DNA of 64,000 bases, taken from NCBI RefSeq assembly GCF_051251565.1, contig NZ_JBPOFB010000013.1, forward strand, positions 1 through 64,000, in the 5' to 3' direction. Of this stretch, positions 41,221 through 50,031 are shown piece by piece. Both the position numbers and the translations under genes were made by a program. The first letter of the stretch is position 1; each line of letters opens with the position of its first letter. The stretch is from Marivita sp051251565 (GTDB lineage: Bacteria > Pseudomonadota > Alphaproteobacteria > Rhodobacterales > Rhodobacteraceae). Under the pieces are notes generated by a model. It worked only from the letters and a program-made list of their open reading frames with translations, searched no databases and had not been told where the DNA came from.

Positions 41221-43323
41221 ATGTTGAAATCATTGGAATCGCAGCTCCTTGATAACCGCTGGGTTGATCAAGACGCAGACGGAATGAGCGAATCGGAACT
41301 GCTGCTCTACCGATCAAACATTCTGGGCTCGGACAAGCGCGTGACCAATTACGGTGGCGGCAACACCTCGGCCAAATTGATGGAAACGGACCCGTTGAGC
41401 GGCGAACAAGTCGAAGTCCTCTGGGTCAAAGGCTCGGGCGGGGATATCGGCTCGATCACGATGGACGGGTTTGCCACGCTCTACATGGACAAACTGCACG
41501 CGCTCAAATCGCTGTATCGCGGTGTTGAATACGAAGACGAAATGGTTGGGTACCTCCCGCATTGCACCTTCAAACTGAACCCGCGCGCAGCCTCGATCGA
41601 TACCCCTCTGCATGCCTATGTGCCACGCAAACATGTCGATCACGTCCATGCCGATGCAATCATCGCCATCGCCGCATCAAAGAACTCCAAAGACCTCACA
41701 CAAAAGATTTTTGGCGCCCGCATCGGCTGGTTGCCATGGAAGAAACCCGGCTATGAGCTTGGTTTATGGCTCGAGGCGTTCTGCCGCGACAACCCCGATG
41801 CAGATGGCGTCGTGCTCGAAAGCCACGGCCTGTTCACATGGGGCGACACCGCCAAGGAATGTTATGATCAAACCATCGATGTGATCAACGTCGCCACGAC
41901 ATGGCTGGCAGAGCAGAGCGCGAACATCGCCGCCTTCGGCGGTGCCCTTCACGAAAGCCTGCCGCCACAGGCGCGCCGAGAGATTGCGGCCCGGCTGATG
42001 CCGGCAATCCGTGGTTTTGTGTCGGGCAACCACCACATGGTAGGCCATTTCAACGACAGCGACCCGGTCCTCACCTTCGTCAATGCCAAGAATATGGCAC
42101 CGCTGGCCGCCTTGGGCACGTCCTGCCCCGACCATTTTCTGCGCACCAAAATACGCCCGCTCGTGCTGCCCTTTGATCCGGCGCAAGGCAATATCGAAGA
42201 GGTGATCGCCGGTCTGCCCGAACAGGTGGAAACCTACCGCACCGAATACGCAGCATATTACGATCGCTGCAAACATGAGGACAGCCCAGCGCTTCGGGAT
42301 CCGAACGCGGTGGTCTATCTGGTCCCAGGCGTTGGCATGATCACCTTCGCCAAAGACAAGGCGACCGCGCGCATTTCCGGGGAATTTTACGTCAACGCCA
42401 TTAACGTGATGCGCGGCGCAAGCGCAGTGAGCGAATACCAAGGCCTGCCGGAACAAGAGGCGTTTGATATCGAATACTGGCTTCTGGAAGAAGCAAAGCT
42501 CCAGCGCATGCCAAAGCCCAAATCCCTTGCAGGCCGCGTGGCACTTGTCACCGGGGGCGCAGGGGGCATCGGCACGGCGACTGCGGAACGCTATCTTACC
42601 GAAGGGGCCTGCGTTGTGTTGGCCGATATCGACCAAGCGGCGCTGATCGCAACCCAAGCGACATTGGCAAAACGCTACAGCAAAGATGTGGTGCGCAGCG
42701 TTCAAATGGACGTGACGCAGGAAACCGCGGTCATTGAAGCCTTCGCCGATGCGTCGGTCGAATTCGGCGGGATTGATATCCTCGTGTCCAACGCGGGCAT
42801 CGCATCCTCTGCACCGGTAGAAGAGACGTCATTGGACCTGTGGAACAAGAACATGGATATTCTGTCCACAGGCTATTTCCTTGTCAGCCGCGAAGCGTTT
42901 CGACTGATGCGCGTGCAGGACATGGGCGGTTCGGTCATCTTTGTTGCGTCCAAAAACGGTCTTGCCGCGTCACCGAACGCCACCGCCTACTGCACTGCCA
43001 AAGCGTCAGAAATCCATTTGGCCCGCTGCCTCGCCCTTGAAGGGGCCGAAGCAGGCATTCGCGTCAATGTGGTAAACCCCGACGCCGTCCTGCGTGGATC
43101 GAAAATCTGGGAAGGCGATTGGCTCGAACAACGCGCGGGCACCTACGGCACCGACAAGGACGGCCTGGAAGAGATGTATCGCCAGCGCTCTTTGCTCAAA
43201 CGGTCCGTCTTTCCAGAAGATATCGCGGAAGCCTGTTATTTCTTTGCCGCCGACACGTCGTCGAAATCCACCGGCAATATCATCAACGTAGATGCGGGCA
43301 ACGTTCAAGCGTTCACGCGGTAG
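41221..43323 (+). CDS. rhaD: bifunctional rhamnulose-1-phosphate aldolase / short-chain dehydrogenase
   Basis: A fused enzyme of 700 residues; ATG 41221 has GGGAGGAAAG upstream. The N-terminal class II aldolase domain (about 1-420) has metal-type histidines in HVDHVHADAI and ESHGLFTWGD. The C-terminal SDR domain has the NAD motif TGGAGGIG near 443-451, NAG (LVSNAGIA) and YCTAK with Tyr near 589. The aldolase splits rhamnulose-1-phosphate to DHAP and L-lactaldehyde, and the SDR half is thought to oxidise the lactaldehyde to lactate. Such fusions are usual in Alphaproteobacteria and Bacillus. Confidence 0.93.
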   Translation: MLKSLESQLLDNRWVDQDADGMSESELLLYRSNILGSDKRVTNYGGGNTSAKLMETDPLSGEQVEVLWVKGSGGDIGSITMDGFATLYMDKLHALKSLYRGVEYEDEMVGYLPHCTFKLNPRAASIDTPLHAYVPRKHVDHVHADAIIAIAASKNSKDLTQKIFGARIGWLPWKKPGYELGLWLEAFCRDNPDADGVVLESHGLFTWGDTAKECYDQTIDVINVATTWLAEQSANIAAFGGALHESLPPQARREIAARLMPAIRGFVSGNHHMVGHFNDSDPVLTFVNAKNMAPLAALGTSCPDHFLRTKIRPLVLPFDPAQGNIEEVIAGLPEQVETYRTEYAAYYDRCKHEDSPALRDPNAVVYLVPGVGMITFAKDKATARISGEFYVNAINVMRGASAVSEYQGLPEQEAFDIEYWLLEEAKLQRMPKPKSLAGRVALVTGGAGGIGTATAERYLTEGACVVLADIDQAALIATQATLAKRYSKDVVRSVQMDVTQETAVIEAFADASVEFGGIDILVSNAGIASSAPVEETSLDLWNKNMDILSTGYFLVSREAFRLMRVQDMGGSVIFVASKNGLAASPNATAYCTAKASEIHLARCLALEGAEAGIRVNVVNPDAVLRGSKIWEGDWLEQRAGTYGTDKDGLEEMYRQRSLLKRSVFPEDIAEACYFFAADTSSKSTGNIINVDAGNVQAFTR

Positions 43324-43333
43324 GAGGTCAGCC

Positions 43334-44572
43334 ATGAGCTATCAAACTGCAAAAGCCGCCTTCGCCGAGTGGGGCGTGGACACCGAAACTGCGTTGGACC
43401 GGCTGACACGCATCCCAATATCGGTGCATTGCTGGCAAGGCGACGATGTGGTCGGGTTTGAACAAACATCCGGCACGTCCGGCGGCGGCATTCAAGCGAC
43501 AGGCAACCACCCCGGCCGGGCACGTACTCCAGACGAGCTGCGCGCAGATCTCCAATTCGCCTTTTCAATGATTCCAGGCAAACACCGGCTGAACCTTCAT
43601 GCGATGTATCTGGACACGGATGCGACACCGGACCGGGACGAAATCGAATTTGAACATTTTGCCCCATGGGTTGATTGGGCCGGACAACAAGGCATCGGCC
43701 TGGACTTCAATCCAACCTTCTTTGCCCATGCCAAAGCAGACGACAACCTGACCCTAAGCCACCCAGACCCGGGTATTCGCGCGTTCTGGATCGAGCATGG
43801 CAAACGATCCCGCGACATCGCGTCCCGCATCGGTGCCACCTTGGGATTACCCTGCGTGAACAACATATGGGTGCCCGATGGCTACAAGGACACGCCGATT
43901 GATCGCCTGTCTGCCCGAAAGCGTCTGGAAACATCACTCGACACACTGCTTGCCGATACGCACGACAAAACGCACATGCGCGACGCCGTCGAAAGCAAAC
44001 TGTTCGGGATTGGCGTAGAAGCCTGCACCGTTGGCAGTCATGAATTCTACATGGGCTACGCGATCCGAAAAGGCACGCTGCTCTGCCTCGATATGGGCCA
44101 TTTCCATCCCACTGAAAACATCGCCGACAAGCTCAGCTCCGTCGCCTTGTCGCTGGATGAAATCTTGCTCCACGTATCGCGCCCGATGCGCTGGGACAGC
44201 GACCATGTGATCCTGCAAAGCGACGATATTCTCCAGATGGCACAAGAGCTTGTGAGCACCGACCTGCTTGGCCGCACACATATCGGGCTTGATTTTTTCG
44301 ACGCGACCATCAGCCGGACCGCCGCTTGGGTGATCGGAACACGCAACATGCAAAAAGCCCTGTTGCGCGCGCTTTTGATGCCGCTGGACCAGTTGAAAAG
44401 CGCCGAAGCGGCACTCGACTTTACAACACGTCTGACCATGACCGAAGAATTCAAAGACATGCCGTTCGGGGCCGTTTGGACCGAGTTCACCACCCGGGCA
44501 GACATGCCAAATGGTCTTGGCTTGATCAAAGAGCTTGATCGCTATCAAACCAGCGTGTCGGGTCGCAGATAA
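43334..44572 (+). CDS. rhaA: L-rhamnose isomerase, enterobacterial RhaA type
   Basis: A protein of 412 residues, close to the 419 of E. coli RhaA; start set by AGGAGGT. Stretches such as ISVHCWQGDDVVGFE, GGIQATGNHPG, LDFNPTFFAHAKAD, AVESKLFGIG, LDMGHFHPTENIADK and HIGLDFFDATI match what I recall of E. coli RhaA closely, including the metal-binding His and Asp residues. It converts L-rhamnose to L-rhamnulose. Rhizobial rha loci, which this operon otherwise copies, usually carry the unrelated-looking RhaI subtype instead, so the isomerase may have been swapped. Confidence 0.93.
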   Translation: MSYQTAKAAFAEWGVDTETALDRLTRIPISVHCWQGDDVVGFEQTSGTSGGGIQATGNHPGRARTPDELRADLQFAFSMIPGKHRLNLHAMYLDTDATPDRDEIEFEHFAPWVDWAGQQGIGLDFNPTFFAHAKADDNLTLSHPDPGIRAFWIEHGKRSRDIASRIGATLGLPCVNNIWVPDGYKDTPIDRLSARKRLETSLDTLLADTHDKTHMRDAVESKLFGIGVEACTVGSHEFYMGYAIRKGTLLCLDMGHFHPTENIADKLSSVALSLDEILLHVSRPMRWDSDHVILQSDDILQMAQELVSTDLLGRTHIGLDFFDATISRTAAWVIGTRNMQKALLRALLMPLDQLKSAEAALDFTTRLTMTEEFKDMPFGAVWTEFTTRADMPNGLGLIKELDRYQTSVSGRR

Positions 44573-44610
44573 CGCCTGCGGCAAAGGGCACCAAGGTTAG
44601 GGCGTGCACC

Positions 44611-45123
44611 CTAGTCGTTGCCGTGCCGCAGGAACACCGCTGGTGCGCGCCGCGCTTTCAGCGCCCAGCGCATCTGGTCATCGGTTTCAACCGCACACGG
44701 CCGAATGGCGCGCAGCCGGTCCAAGGCGTCATCGGGGGCCTCGCCGCTCTCGATCATGAGGCGCAGCGCCACCATGCCCGACCGTCCACATCCGCCCCGG
44801 CAATGCACCAAAATCCGCCCGCCCCCCATGAACGCGCGACGGGCCATCGCACTGATATAGGGCCATGCCACTTCGAACGCGCCATCCGGCACGCCGAAAT
44901 CAGGGATTGGCATATGTTCCCAACGCGTGCCCGCATCGACCAAGGACTGCCCCAGCCCGGCGGCCCCGGCTTCTGCCAATTCAGCCGCGGTCACCAGTGA
45001 CAAGACGATTGACGGCTTCCATTCGATCAGGTGTTGCACATCCCCCGAATACGCCCCATCCGCGCCGGGAATCGGCGATATCGCCAAAATGCCCGCGCCG
45101 ACTGGGACCGCATACAGGATCAT
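44611..45123 (-). CDS. dual-specificity / tyrosine phosphatase-like protein
   Basis: A protein of 170 residues from ATG 45123; longer frames have no better site. The signature loop is VHCRGGCGRSG near 110-120, matching HCxxGxxRS with Cys as nucleophile. IPDFGVPD upstream supplies the general-acid Asp loop of DSP/PTP-like enzymes. The target could be a phosphoprotein, a phospholipid or RNA; nothing in the neighbourhood decides. It is convergent with rhaA and lies downstream of the inositol-phosphatase homologue on the same strand. Confidence 0.85.
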   Translation of the reverse strand: MILYAVPVGAGILAISPIPGADGAYSGDVQHLIEWKPSIVLSLVTAAELAEAGAAGLGQSLVDAGTRWEHMPIPDFGVPDGAFEVAWPYISAMARRAFMGGGRILVHCRGGCGRSGMVALRLMIESGEAPDDALDRLRAIRPCAVETDDQMRWALKARRAPAVFLRHGND

Positions 45124-45249
45124 ATCACAGCCTTGGCGCGCCAAACGGGTCGCACTTACGACGACCGCCGGACTTGCACCCGGTTGCACACCAGAGTGAC
45201 CGCTCTTCTGACGTGCCGTGAGTATGGATGTGCCATTGTGGCACCCCGT

Positions 45250-45387
45250 TCACAGACCGCGCCCCGACACCGCAGATCTGTTCCTTACCCCCGCCACGAT
45301 GGCGACGGCGATGATCGACAGTGCGACTGCCTGGAACGCCTCTTGGCTGCATATCATCCCCCGAAAGCCTTCCGGGTCATGATACAC
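45250..45387 (-). CDS. possible 45-residue single-span membrane protein
   Basis: From GTG 45387, or ATG 45357 for a 35-residue form, this frame reads YHDPEGFRGMICSQEAFQA, then a hydrophobic run VALSIIAVAIVAG followed by basic residues, and stops at 45250-45252. It starts in frame 28 bases after the stop of the inositol-phosphatase homologue. One membrane segment followed by positive charges suggests N-out/C-in insertion. The composition favours coding, but no clear ribosome site is visible. Confidence 0.35.
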   Translation of the reverse strand: MYHDPEGFRGMICSQEAFQAVALSIIAVAIVAGVRNRSAVSGRGL

Positions 45388-45414
45388 AAGCCGTTGCGCC
45401 GCGACAGCCCTTGA

Positions 45415-46206
45415 TCAATCCGCGTTGCGGATGACCTTAGCGAGCGCCGAGAAGATCAGGTTGTTCGCGCACAGGATCGCACCGTCCTGAAGCGGCGATT
45501 GGTCCTTGCGCACCCCTTCGACCAGCGCACCGGCTTCGGCCGCAATCAAAAGCCCGGCTGCAAGATCGGTCAGCTTGGCCTCGCGCTGCCAAAATCCATC
45601 CAAACGCCCGGCGGCGACATATGACAGATCAAGCGCAGTAGACCCGGTAGCCCGCACGCCCGAACATTCCGGCATGACACGGGCCAGATCCTTGAGCGTC
45701 GCCGGCAACGTCCGCTTGACGCCAAACGGCACCTCGTGGCCCAGAACCGATTCGACCAGCTTGGCGCGGCTCGACACGCGCATGCGCTTGTTGTCGTTCA
45801 ACCAAGCGCCCTGCCCCTTTTCGGCATAGAACATTTCGTCCTTGGCCGGATCAAACACAACGGCCGAGACGATCTGCCCCTTGTGCTCAAGCGCGATCGA
45901 CACCGAGAAATGCGGCTGACCGTGCAGATAATTCGTGGCCCCCTCCAACGGGTTAACAACCCAGCGGCGCGTCGGGTCTTCGCCGTCGGTTTCGCCCGCA
46001 GTTTCAAGATACCCATAGGTGCCACGCGCGCCCATCAGGTCGTCACGCACCAAGGCGCCAGAGGCGGCGCTTGCACGTGCCACAAACTCTGCCGCGTTGG
46101 CAGCCGAGGTCTGAAGGTTCTCGACCTCGCGGAAGTCTTTATTGAGCGACCGACCGGCCTTGCGGGCGGCTTTGATCATGATGTTGAGATTGGCGCTGCC
46201 CTGCAT
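45415..46206 (-). CDS. inositol monophosphatase-family homologue lacking metal ligands
   Basis: A protein of 263 residues with the overall SuhB/IMPase plan. Of the two adjacent ATGs, 46206 is better spaced from GGAGG. Key motifs are altered: the usual GEE loop reads YLETAGE, the usual DPLDGT reads NPLEGA within RWVVNPLEGATN, and the late WDxAAG reads TDLAAG. Two of the first-site aspartates are thus Asn and Glu and the loop glutamate is gone; only the last Asp remains. The fold seems intact (VSIALEHKGQIVSAVVFDP, RATGSTALDLSYVAAGRLD). It is likely not a standard phosphatase and may be regulatory or bind RNA or protein. A true SuhB may lie elsewhere. Confidence 0.85.
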   Translation of the reverse strand: MQGSANLNIMIKAARKAGRSLNKDFREVENLQTSAANAAEFVARASAASGALVRDDLMGARGTYGYLETAGETDGEDPTRRWVVNPLEGATNYLHGQPHFSVSIALEHKGQIVSAVVFDPAKDEMFYAEKGQGAWLNDNKRMRVSSRAKLVESVLGHEVPFGVKRTLPATLKDLARVMPECSGVRATGSTALDLSYVAAGRLDGFWQREAKLTDLAAGLLIAAEAGALVEGVRKDQSPLQDGAILCANNLIFSALAKVIRNAD

Positions 46207-46384
46207 CATGGGCCTCCGGCTGTTCGGGATAAGACCGGGCGTATATGCGGGACATCCACCAATGCCAAGGGGGCGCGGTCACTGACGGCGATTCACGACC
46301 CTGCGAGATGTGTATCAAACTCCTTCTTTCTGCCTCCGGACACGCCATGTGTGATGCACAAACGTTGAAAAAGGATGAACGCCC

Positions 46385-46834
46385 ATGCACCGCCGCACAT
46401 TCGCCACCCTGACCCTTGCAACACCCGCCCTCTGGCTTGCGCGCCCGGCGCTGGCCGGTGAACCCGAAATTTACCAAGAGGGTGGCATCGCCATCGACGG
46501 GTCAGACCCGGTTGGCTACTTCACGCAGAACGGTCCGGTGCGGGGCGAGGCCAGCTTCACCGTCCAATACAAAGGGGCCAGCTGGCGCTTTGCCGACCAA
46601 GGCTCGGCCGACGCGTTCGAGGCCAATCCAACAGCATATGAGCCACAATTCGGCGGCTACTGCGCCTGGGCCATCGGGCAAGGCTACATCGCCTCGACCG
46701 TGCCCGAAGCCTGGACGATCCATAACGACAAACTCTACCTCAACTTTTCCCGCTCCGTCCGCCGCCGGTTCGAACGCGACCTCGACGGCCATATCGCCAA
46801 GGCAGAAGCCAATTGGCCGGGTGTTTTGGGGTGA
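46385..46834 (+). CDS. YHS-domain exported protein
   Basis: A protein of 149 residues. The N-terminus HRRTFATLTLATPALWLARP looks like a Tat-type signal ending near ALAGE. The mature part follows the YHS pattern: IAIDGSDPVGYFTQNGPVRG, FTVQYKGASWRFADQGSADAFEAN, YEPQFGGYCAWAIGQGY and the terminal LYLNFSRSVRRRFERD. YHS proteins are often linked to metal handling or fused to copper ATPases, but stand-alone exported members of this kind have no settled function. No metal transporter is adjacent. Confidence 0.85.
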   Translation: MHRRTFATLTLATPALWLARPALAGEPEIYQEGGIAIDGSDPVGYFTQNGPVRGEASFTVQYKGASWRFADQGSADAFEANPTAYEPQFGGYCAWAIGQGYIASTVPEAWTIHNDKLYLNFSRSVRRRFERDLDGHIAKAEANWPGVLG

Positions 46835-46934
46835 CGTTTTGCTGAGACGGACGCCGCGCTTCAGCCCAGCACGCATTGTCCAAAACTCTACATTAGTTTA
46901 AAGAAAATCCAGCTATACCATTTGGGGGTGTGAC

Positions 46935-47735
46935 TTAATCCAGAGTTATTTCGTTCATCATCGCAGAAATTGCGGATCGCACCACTCCAAGTAAATCAAC
47001 GGCTTGCTCAGCACTCGCAAAATTCTGCTCTGCGTGAATTGTTGGATTTCTATATAGATTTTTGATGTCCTTGAGAGCCGCAAGAACTTGCTGATTGCAG
47101 CCATCCACTTTCTCCAGTTGAGCAATGTAGTTGCCCATAGATTTGGGGCGTGCCTTTCCGTTCATTATCTGATCCCAATAAGTCGCTAGAACTATTTCAT
47201 TAGCTCGGTGCAAATGAAACGCGGCGGCAGTGGGCAGTTCGAAAGCGATACACTTCATAGCTTCCTTGAGATCAAAAATAGCATCAGGCACTTTTTCTTT
47301 GAGCTCAAGCGGAAATGCCAATTCCCCTGCCTCAATTAGTGTTCTCGTGTCGAATGCTGACTTCTGCTGGACCAAATAAAGATCAAGGTTGCCAAGCTCA
47401 GACTTAAGAACGGCTTCAAATTCCCTATGGGTTTCCTGAAGTTGAAACATTAAATCTGTTGCCGGAAAATCAGTTTCGCAACCTTCTCGACGACAGTGAT
47501 CTATCGCTGAAACAAGCCTTGCATGAAGTGAGCCTGCAGAAATTTGGAGATTGCGCAAACGGAAAATACTTCTCGTCATCAACTCCTCCAATGCAAATTG
47601 AGTTGGAAACAGGAATCCCAAACACTCGCCACAGGTGTGCAACTTGGAGTTTGCCGATGGAAAAATCTCTATTTGTTGTATGCCATGAATTCGGTGACCC
47701 AACTCGTATAAATAGTACCCATCAACCCTGATCAA
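46935..47735 (-). CDS. AT-rich orphan with HEPN-like C-terminal region
   Basis: A protein of 266 residues from TTG 47735, which overlaps the thyX stop (TTGA); later Met codons are possible starts. The C-terminal half is helical, with AFHLHRANEIVLATYWDQIM and an NPTIHAEQ segment that resembles HEPN/DUF4145-type proteins, though the Rx4-6H RNase motif is not clear. CGECLGF and CRREGCE near the N-terminal half could bind metal. Base composition is distinctly more AT-rich than its neighbours, indicating recent acquisition. Function unknown. Confidence 0.65.
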   Translation of the reverse strand: MIRVDGYYLYELGHRIHGIQQIEIFPSANSKLHTCGECLGFLFPTQFALEELMTRSIFRLRNLQISAGSLHARLVSAIDHCRREGCETDFPATDLMFQLQETHREFEAVLKSELGNLDLYLVQQKSAFDTRTLIEAGELAFPLELKEKVPDAIFDLKEAMKCIAFELPTAAAFHLHRANEIVLATYWDQIMNGKARPKSMGNYIAQLEKVDGCNQQVLAALKDIKNLYRNPTIHAEQNFASAEQAVDLLGVVRSAISAMMNEITLD

Positions 47736-48637
47736 TCCAACAACCCCTCAAACTCACGCCATTCCCCCTTGGACATGCCAGAGTTTTCCTGCGTCACCGC
47801 CTCGCCCTTGAGCATCCGCCGCACGCAGTCCAGTGCGGTCGCCGAAAGCGTAGCACCCCCCATGCGGTAATCCTCGAAGGCGCGGTAGGCGAAGGGGACC
47901 CAGTCGGCCACAACCTTACAAATCTCGTCGGCGTAAACCCTTATTTCATACTGCGCGTGCGAATCTGCGCGCAGTCGGAGGAAATGGAGCAGGTTGTGCA
48001 GATCGACCTTCCAATACCATTGCGTGTAGATGTTCGCGGGCAGGTTCATCCGGGCCAGTTCGCGGGCCAATCCCTGTTGGCCGTCCTGGCTGATCATCTC
48101 TTCGTAGTGATCATAGCAGCGCATCGCGTCCTCACGCAGCAGGCGCAGCACGCGGTCCGCTTCTTCGCCCTCCAATGCCGCGCCGCGCCCCTGGTTGTTC
48201 ACGACCGATTGCGCATTCAGATGTTCGGGGGCCGGGATGTAGAATTCACGGTCAAGGATCGAATACCGCGCCGAGTATTCATTGACGTTGGCCGTCCGGT
48301 GCCTGATCCACTGCCGCGCCACAAAGACCGGCAGTTTGACGTGCAGCTTGATCTCGCACATCTCGAACGGGGTCGAATGCCAGTGCCGCATCAGATACCG
48401 GATCAGCCCTTCGTCGTTCTGTACGGTTTTTGTGCCCTTCCCGTACGACACCCGCGCCGCCTGACAAATTGCGGCATCGTCGCCCATGTAATCGACCACC
48501 CGGATGAACCCGTGGTCCAACACCGGATAAGCGGTATACAGATGGCCTTCCATCCCGCCGCTGACCGCGCGCAGTGTAGGTTGCGGCGTGCTGCGCAGCT
48601 CGGTGATTTCGGCCTCTTGTTCCGGCGACAGGGGCAT
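47732..48637 (-). CDS. thyX: FAD-dependent thymidylate synthase ThyX
   Basis: A protein of 301 residues with the ThyX signature RHRTANVNEYSARYS (RHR-x7-S) near 110 and LRADSHAQYEIRVYA near 235. It methylates dUMP to dTMP using FAD and methylene-tetrahydrofolate, replacing ThyA. This is the usual enzyme in Rhodobacterales. The start has AAAGGA upstream. Its stop overlaps the start of an AT-rich orphan that seems to have been added after it. Confidence 0.96.
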   Translation of the reverse strand: MPLSPEQEAEITELRSTPQPTLRAVSGGMEGHLYTAYPVLDHGFIRVVDYMGDDAAICQAARVSYGKGTKTVQNDEGLIRYLMRHWHSTPFEMCEIKLHVKLPVFVARQWIRHRTANVNEYSARYSILDREFYIPAPEHLNAQSVVNNQGRGAALEGEEADRVLRLLREDAMRCYDHYEEMISQDGQQGLARELARMNLPANIYTQWYWKVDLHNLLHFLRLRADSHAQYEIRVYADEICKVVADWVPFAYRAFEDYRMGGATLSATALDCVRRMLKGEAVTQENSGMSKGEWREFEGLLD

Positions 48638-48849
48638 TGCGAATCCTTTCCCACTAGGATGAGTCGTTTGCGACTATATCTCGGGGACCGGTCCGCAGGA
48701 ACCACCAAGGCTGGTATCATGCACCGACGCCTCAGTGTGTCGCTTTTTCGGGAAAATCGCTGTGCTTTGCGTTGACTTTCAAACGTGCCTGCCAGATTTT
48801 CTCAACCGAGGTCGTTAACAAGACCAAATCAAGCCGGGGCAGTATTTTC

Positions 48850-50031
48850 ATGACGCGCATTCTTTCCTTCATCCTGTGTTTGGGTTTCCTGGCTGCCTGT
48901 GACAGCGGCGGTGGCGACGTGTTGCAAACCCCAACCGACGGCGCGACCAACCCCGACTCCGGGTCAAACAACGAAAACCCAATCGAAAGCGATCGGGGCA
49001 CGCCGGCCTTGCCCCCCGGAACATCGACACCCACCCCGAATAGCGAAATCGTCCGCCGCGAAGCACGCGACGACGAGACAGGTGGCGGATATGCCACCAA
49101 TATCCGCTACCTCAATGACGAGGGGCAGGATGAATTCTTCGTCGACAATATCGCGTTCGACGGGAACAACATTTACACCCGCGGCAATCCCGTAACCGGC
49201 GTGGCACAGCTTGGGTCGTTCGCCGTCTACGAAGGCGCGGAAACCACCGAAGACCCGATCAGTGGGGAAAGCCTGCGCACCTTCACCTACCGCGCCATCT
49301 ACGGCCGCGGTCGGACCGGAGCGACCGAATTCGCAATTGTCCGGTCGGGATCTTACGTTGATTTCGGCTTTGGTGGCTTTGTCTATCAGCGCAACGGCGT
49401 GGACGATGACGGCAATCAAGTGCGGCTGGTTCTGCCCGATGAAGGCGATGCACGCTACTTGGGCGACTATGCGGGTATCCGGGTGTTCGAAGGCCGAGGT
49501 GGGCTTGAATACGTTGCCGGACAAGCTGAAATGCTGATCGACTTCAAAGATTTCAACAATGGCCAGCGCGGCGTCGCAATTTTCATCGACAATCGTCGGC
49601 TTTACGACATCGAAGGCAATGAAGTCACCACAGAGTATTTGACCGCGCTGAGCGCAAATGGCGGCGGCACCGGCGGTGGCGGCCTGTTTGGCGACGTGCT
49701 GGACGGCGAAGGCGGCACCTCGGACGGCCCGAGCCTCGTGATCGATCGCGATCAAGACGGGAACCCGGTTCTGCCGCGCATCCGCCCCGTGATTTCGCCC
49801 GACGATGCAGATTCGAACGGCGAAATCGCCGGCGAACTGGCCGAGGCCGCGTTGTTTGACGACGGCACGCGGACCACGACCGGCGAAGGCACGTATTTCG
49901 CGATCATGTCTGGCGAAAATGCCGAGGAAATCGTTGGCGTTCTCGTGATGACAGGCGAAGACCCGCGTGTGTCCGGCACAACCTTCCAAGAAACCGGCGG
50001 GTTTATCGTTTACCGAAACATCCCCGAATGA
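48850..50031 (+). CDS. surface lipoprotein, likely Slam (type XI) substrate
   Basis: A protein of 393 residues. ATG 48850 gives a lipoprotein signal (MTRILSFILCLGFLAAC) with lipobox LAAC and Cys17 as the lipid anchor. A disordered linker rich in Asp, Gly, Pro, Thr (about 18-75) follows, then a beta-rich body with AIYGRGRTGATEFAIVRSGS and AGQAEMLIDFKDFNNGQRGV. It ends in GEGTYFAIMSGENAEEIVGV and SGTTFQETGGFIVYR, a terminal barrel like that of TbpB-type lipoproteins. The gene overlaps the Slam-like gene by four bases, the hallmark of a substrate/exporter pair. Its ligand is unknown. Confidence 0.85.
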   Translation: MTRILSFILCLGFLAACDSGGGDVLQTPTDGATNPDSGSNNENPIESDRGTPALPPGTSTPTPNSEIVRREARDDETGGGYATNIRYLNDEGQDEFFVDNIAFDGNNIYTRGNPVTGVAQLGSFAVYEGAETTEDPISGESLRTFTYRAIYGRGRTGATEFAIVRSGSYVDFGFGGFVYQRNGVDDDGNQVRLVLPDEGDARYLGDYAGIRVFEGRGGLEYVAGQAEMLIDFKDFNNGQRGVAIFIDNRRLYDIEGNEVTTEYLTALSANGGGTGGGGLFGDVLDGEGGTSDGPSLVIDRDQDGNPVLPRIRPVISPDDADSNGEIAGELAEAALFDDGTRTTTGEGTYFAIMSGENAEEIVGVLVMTGEDPRVSGTTFQETGGFIVYRNIPE

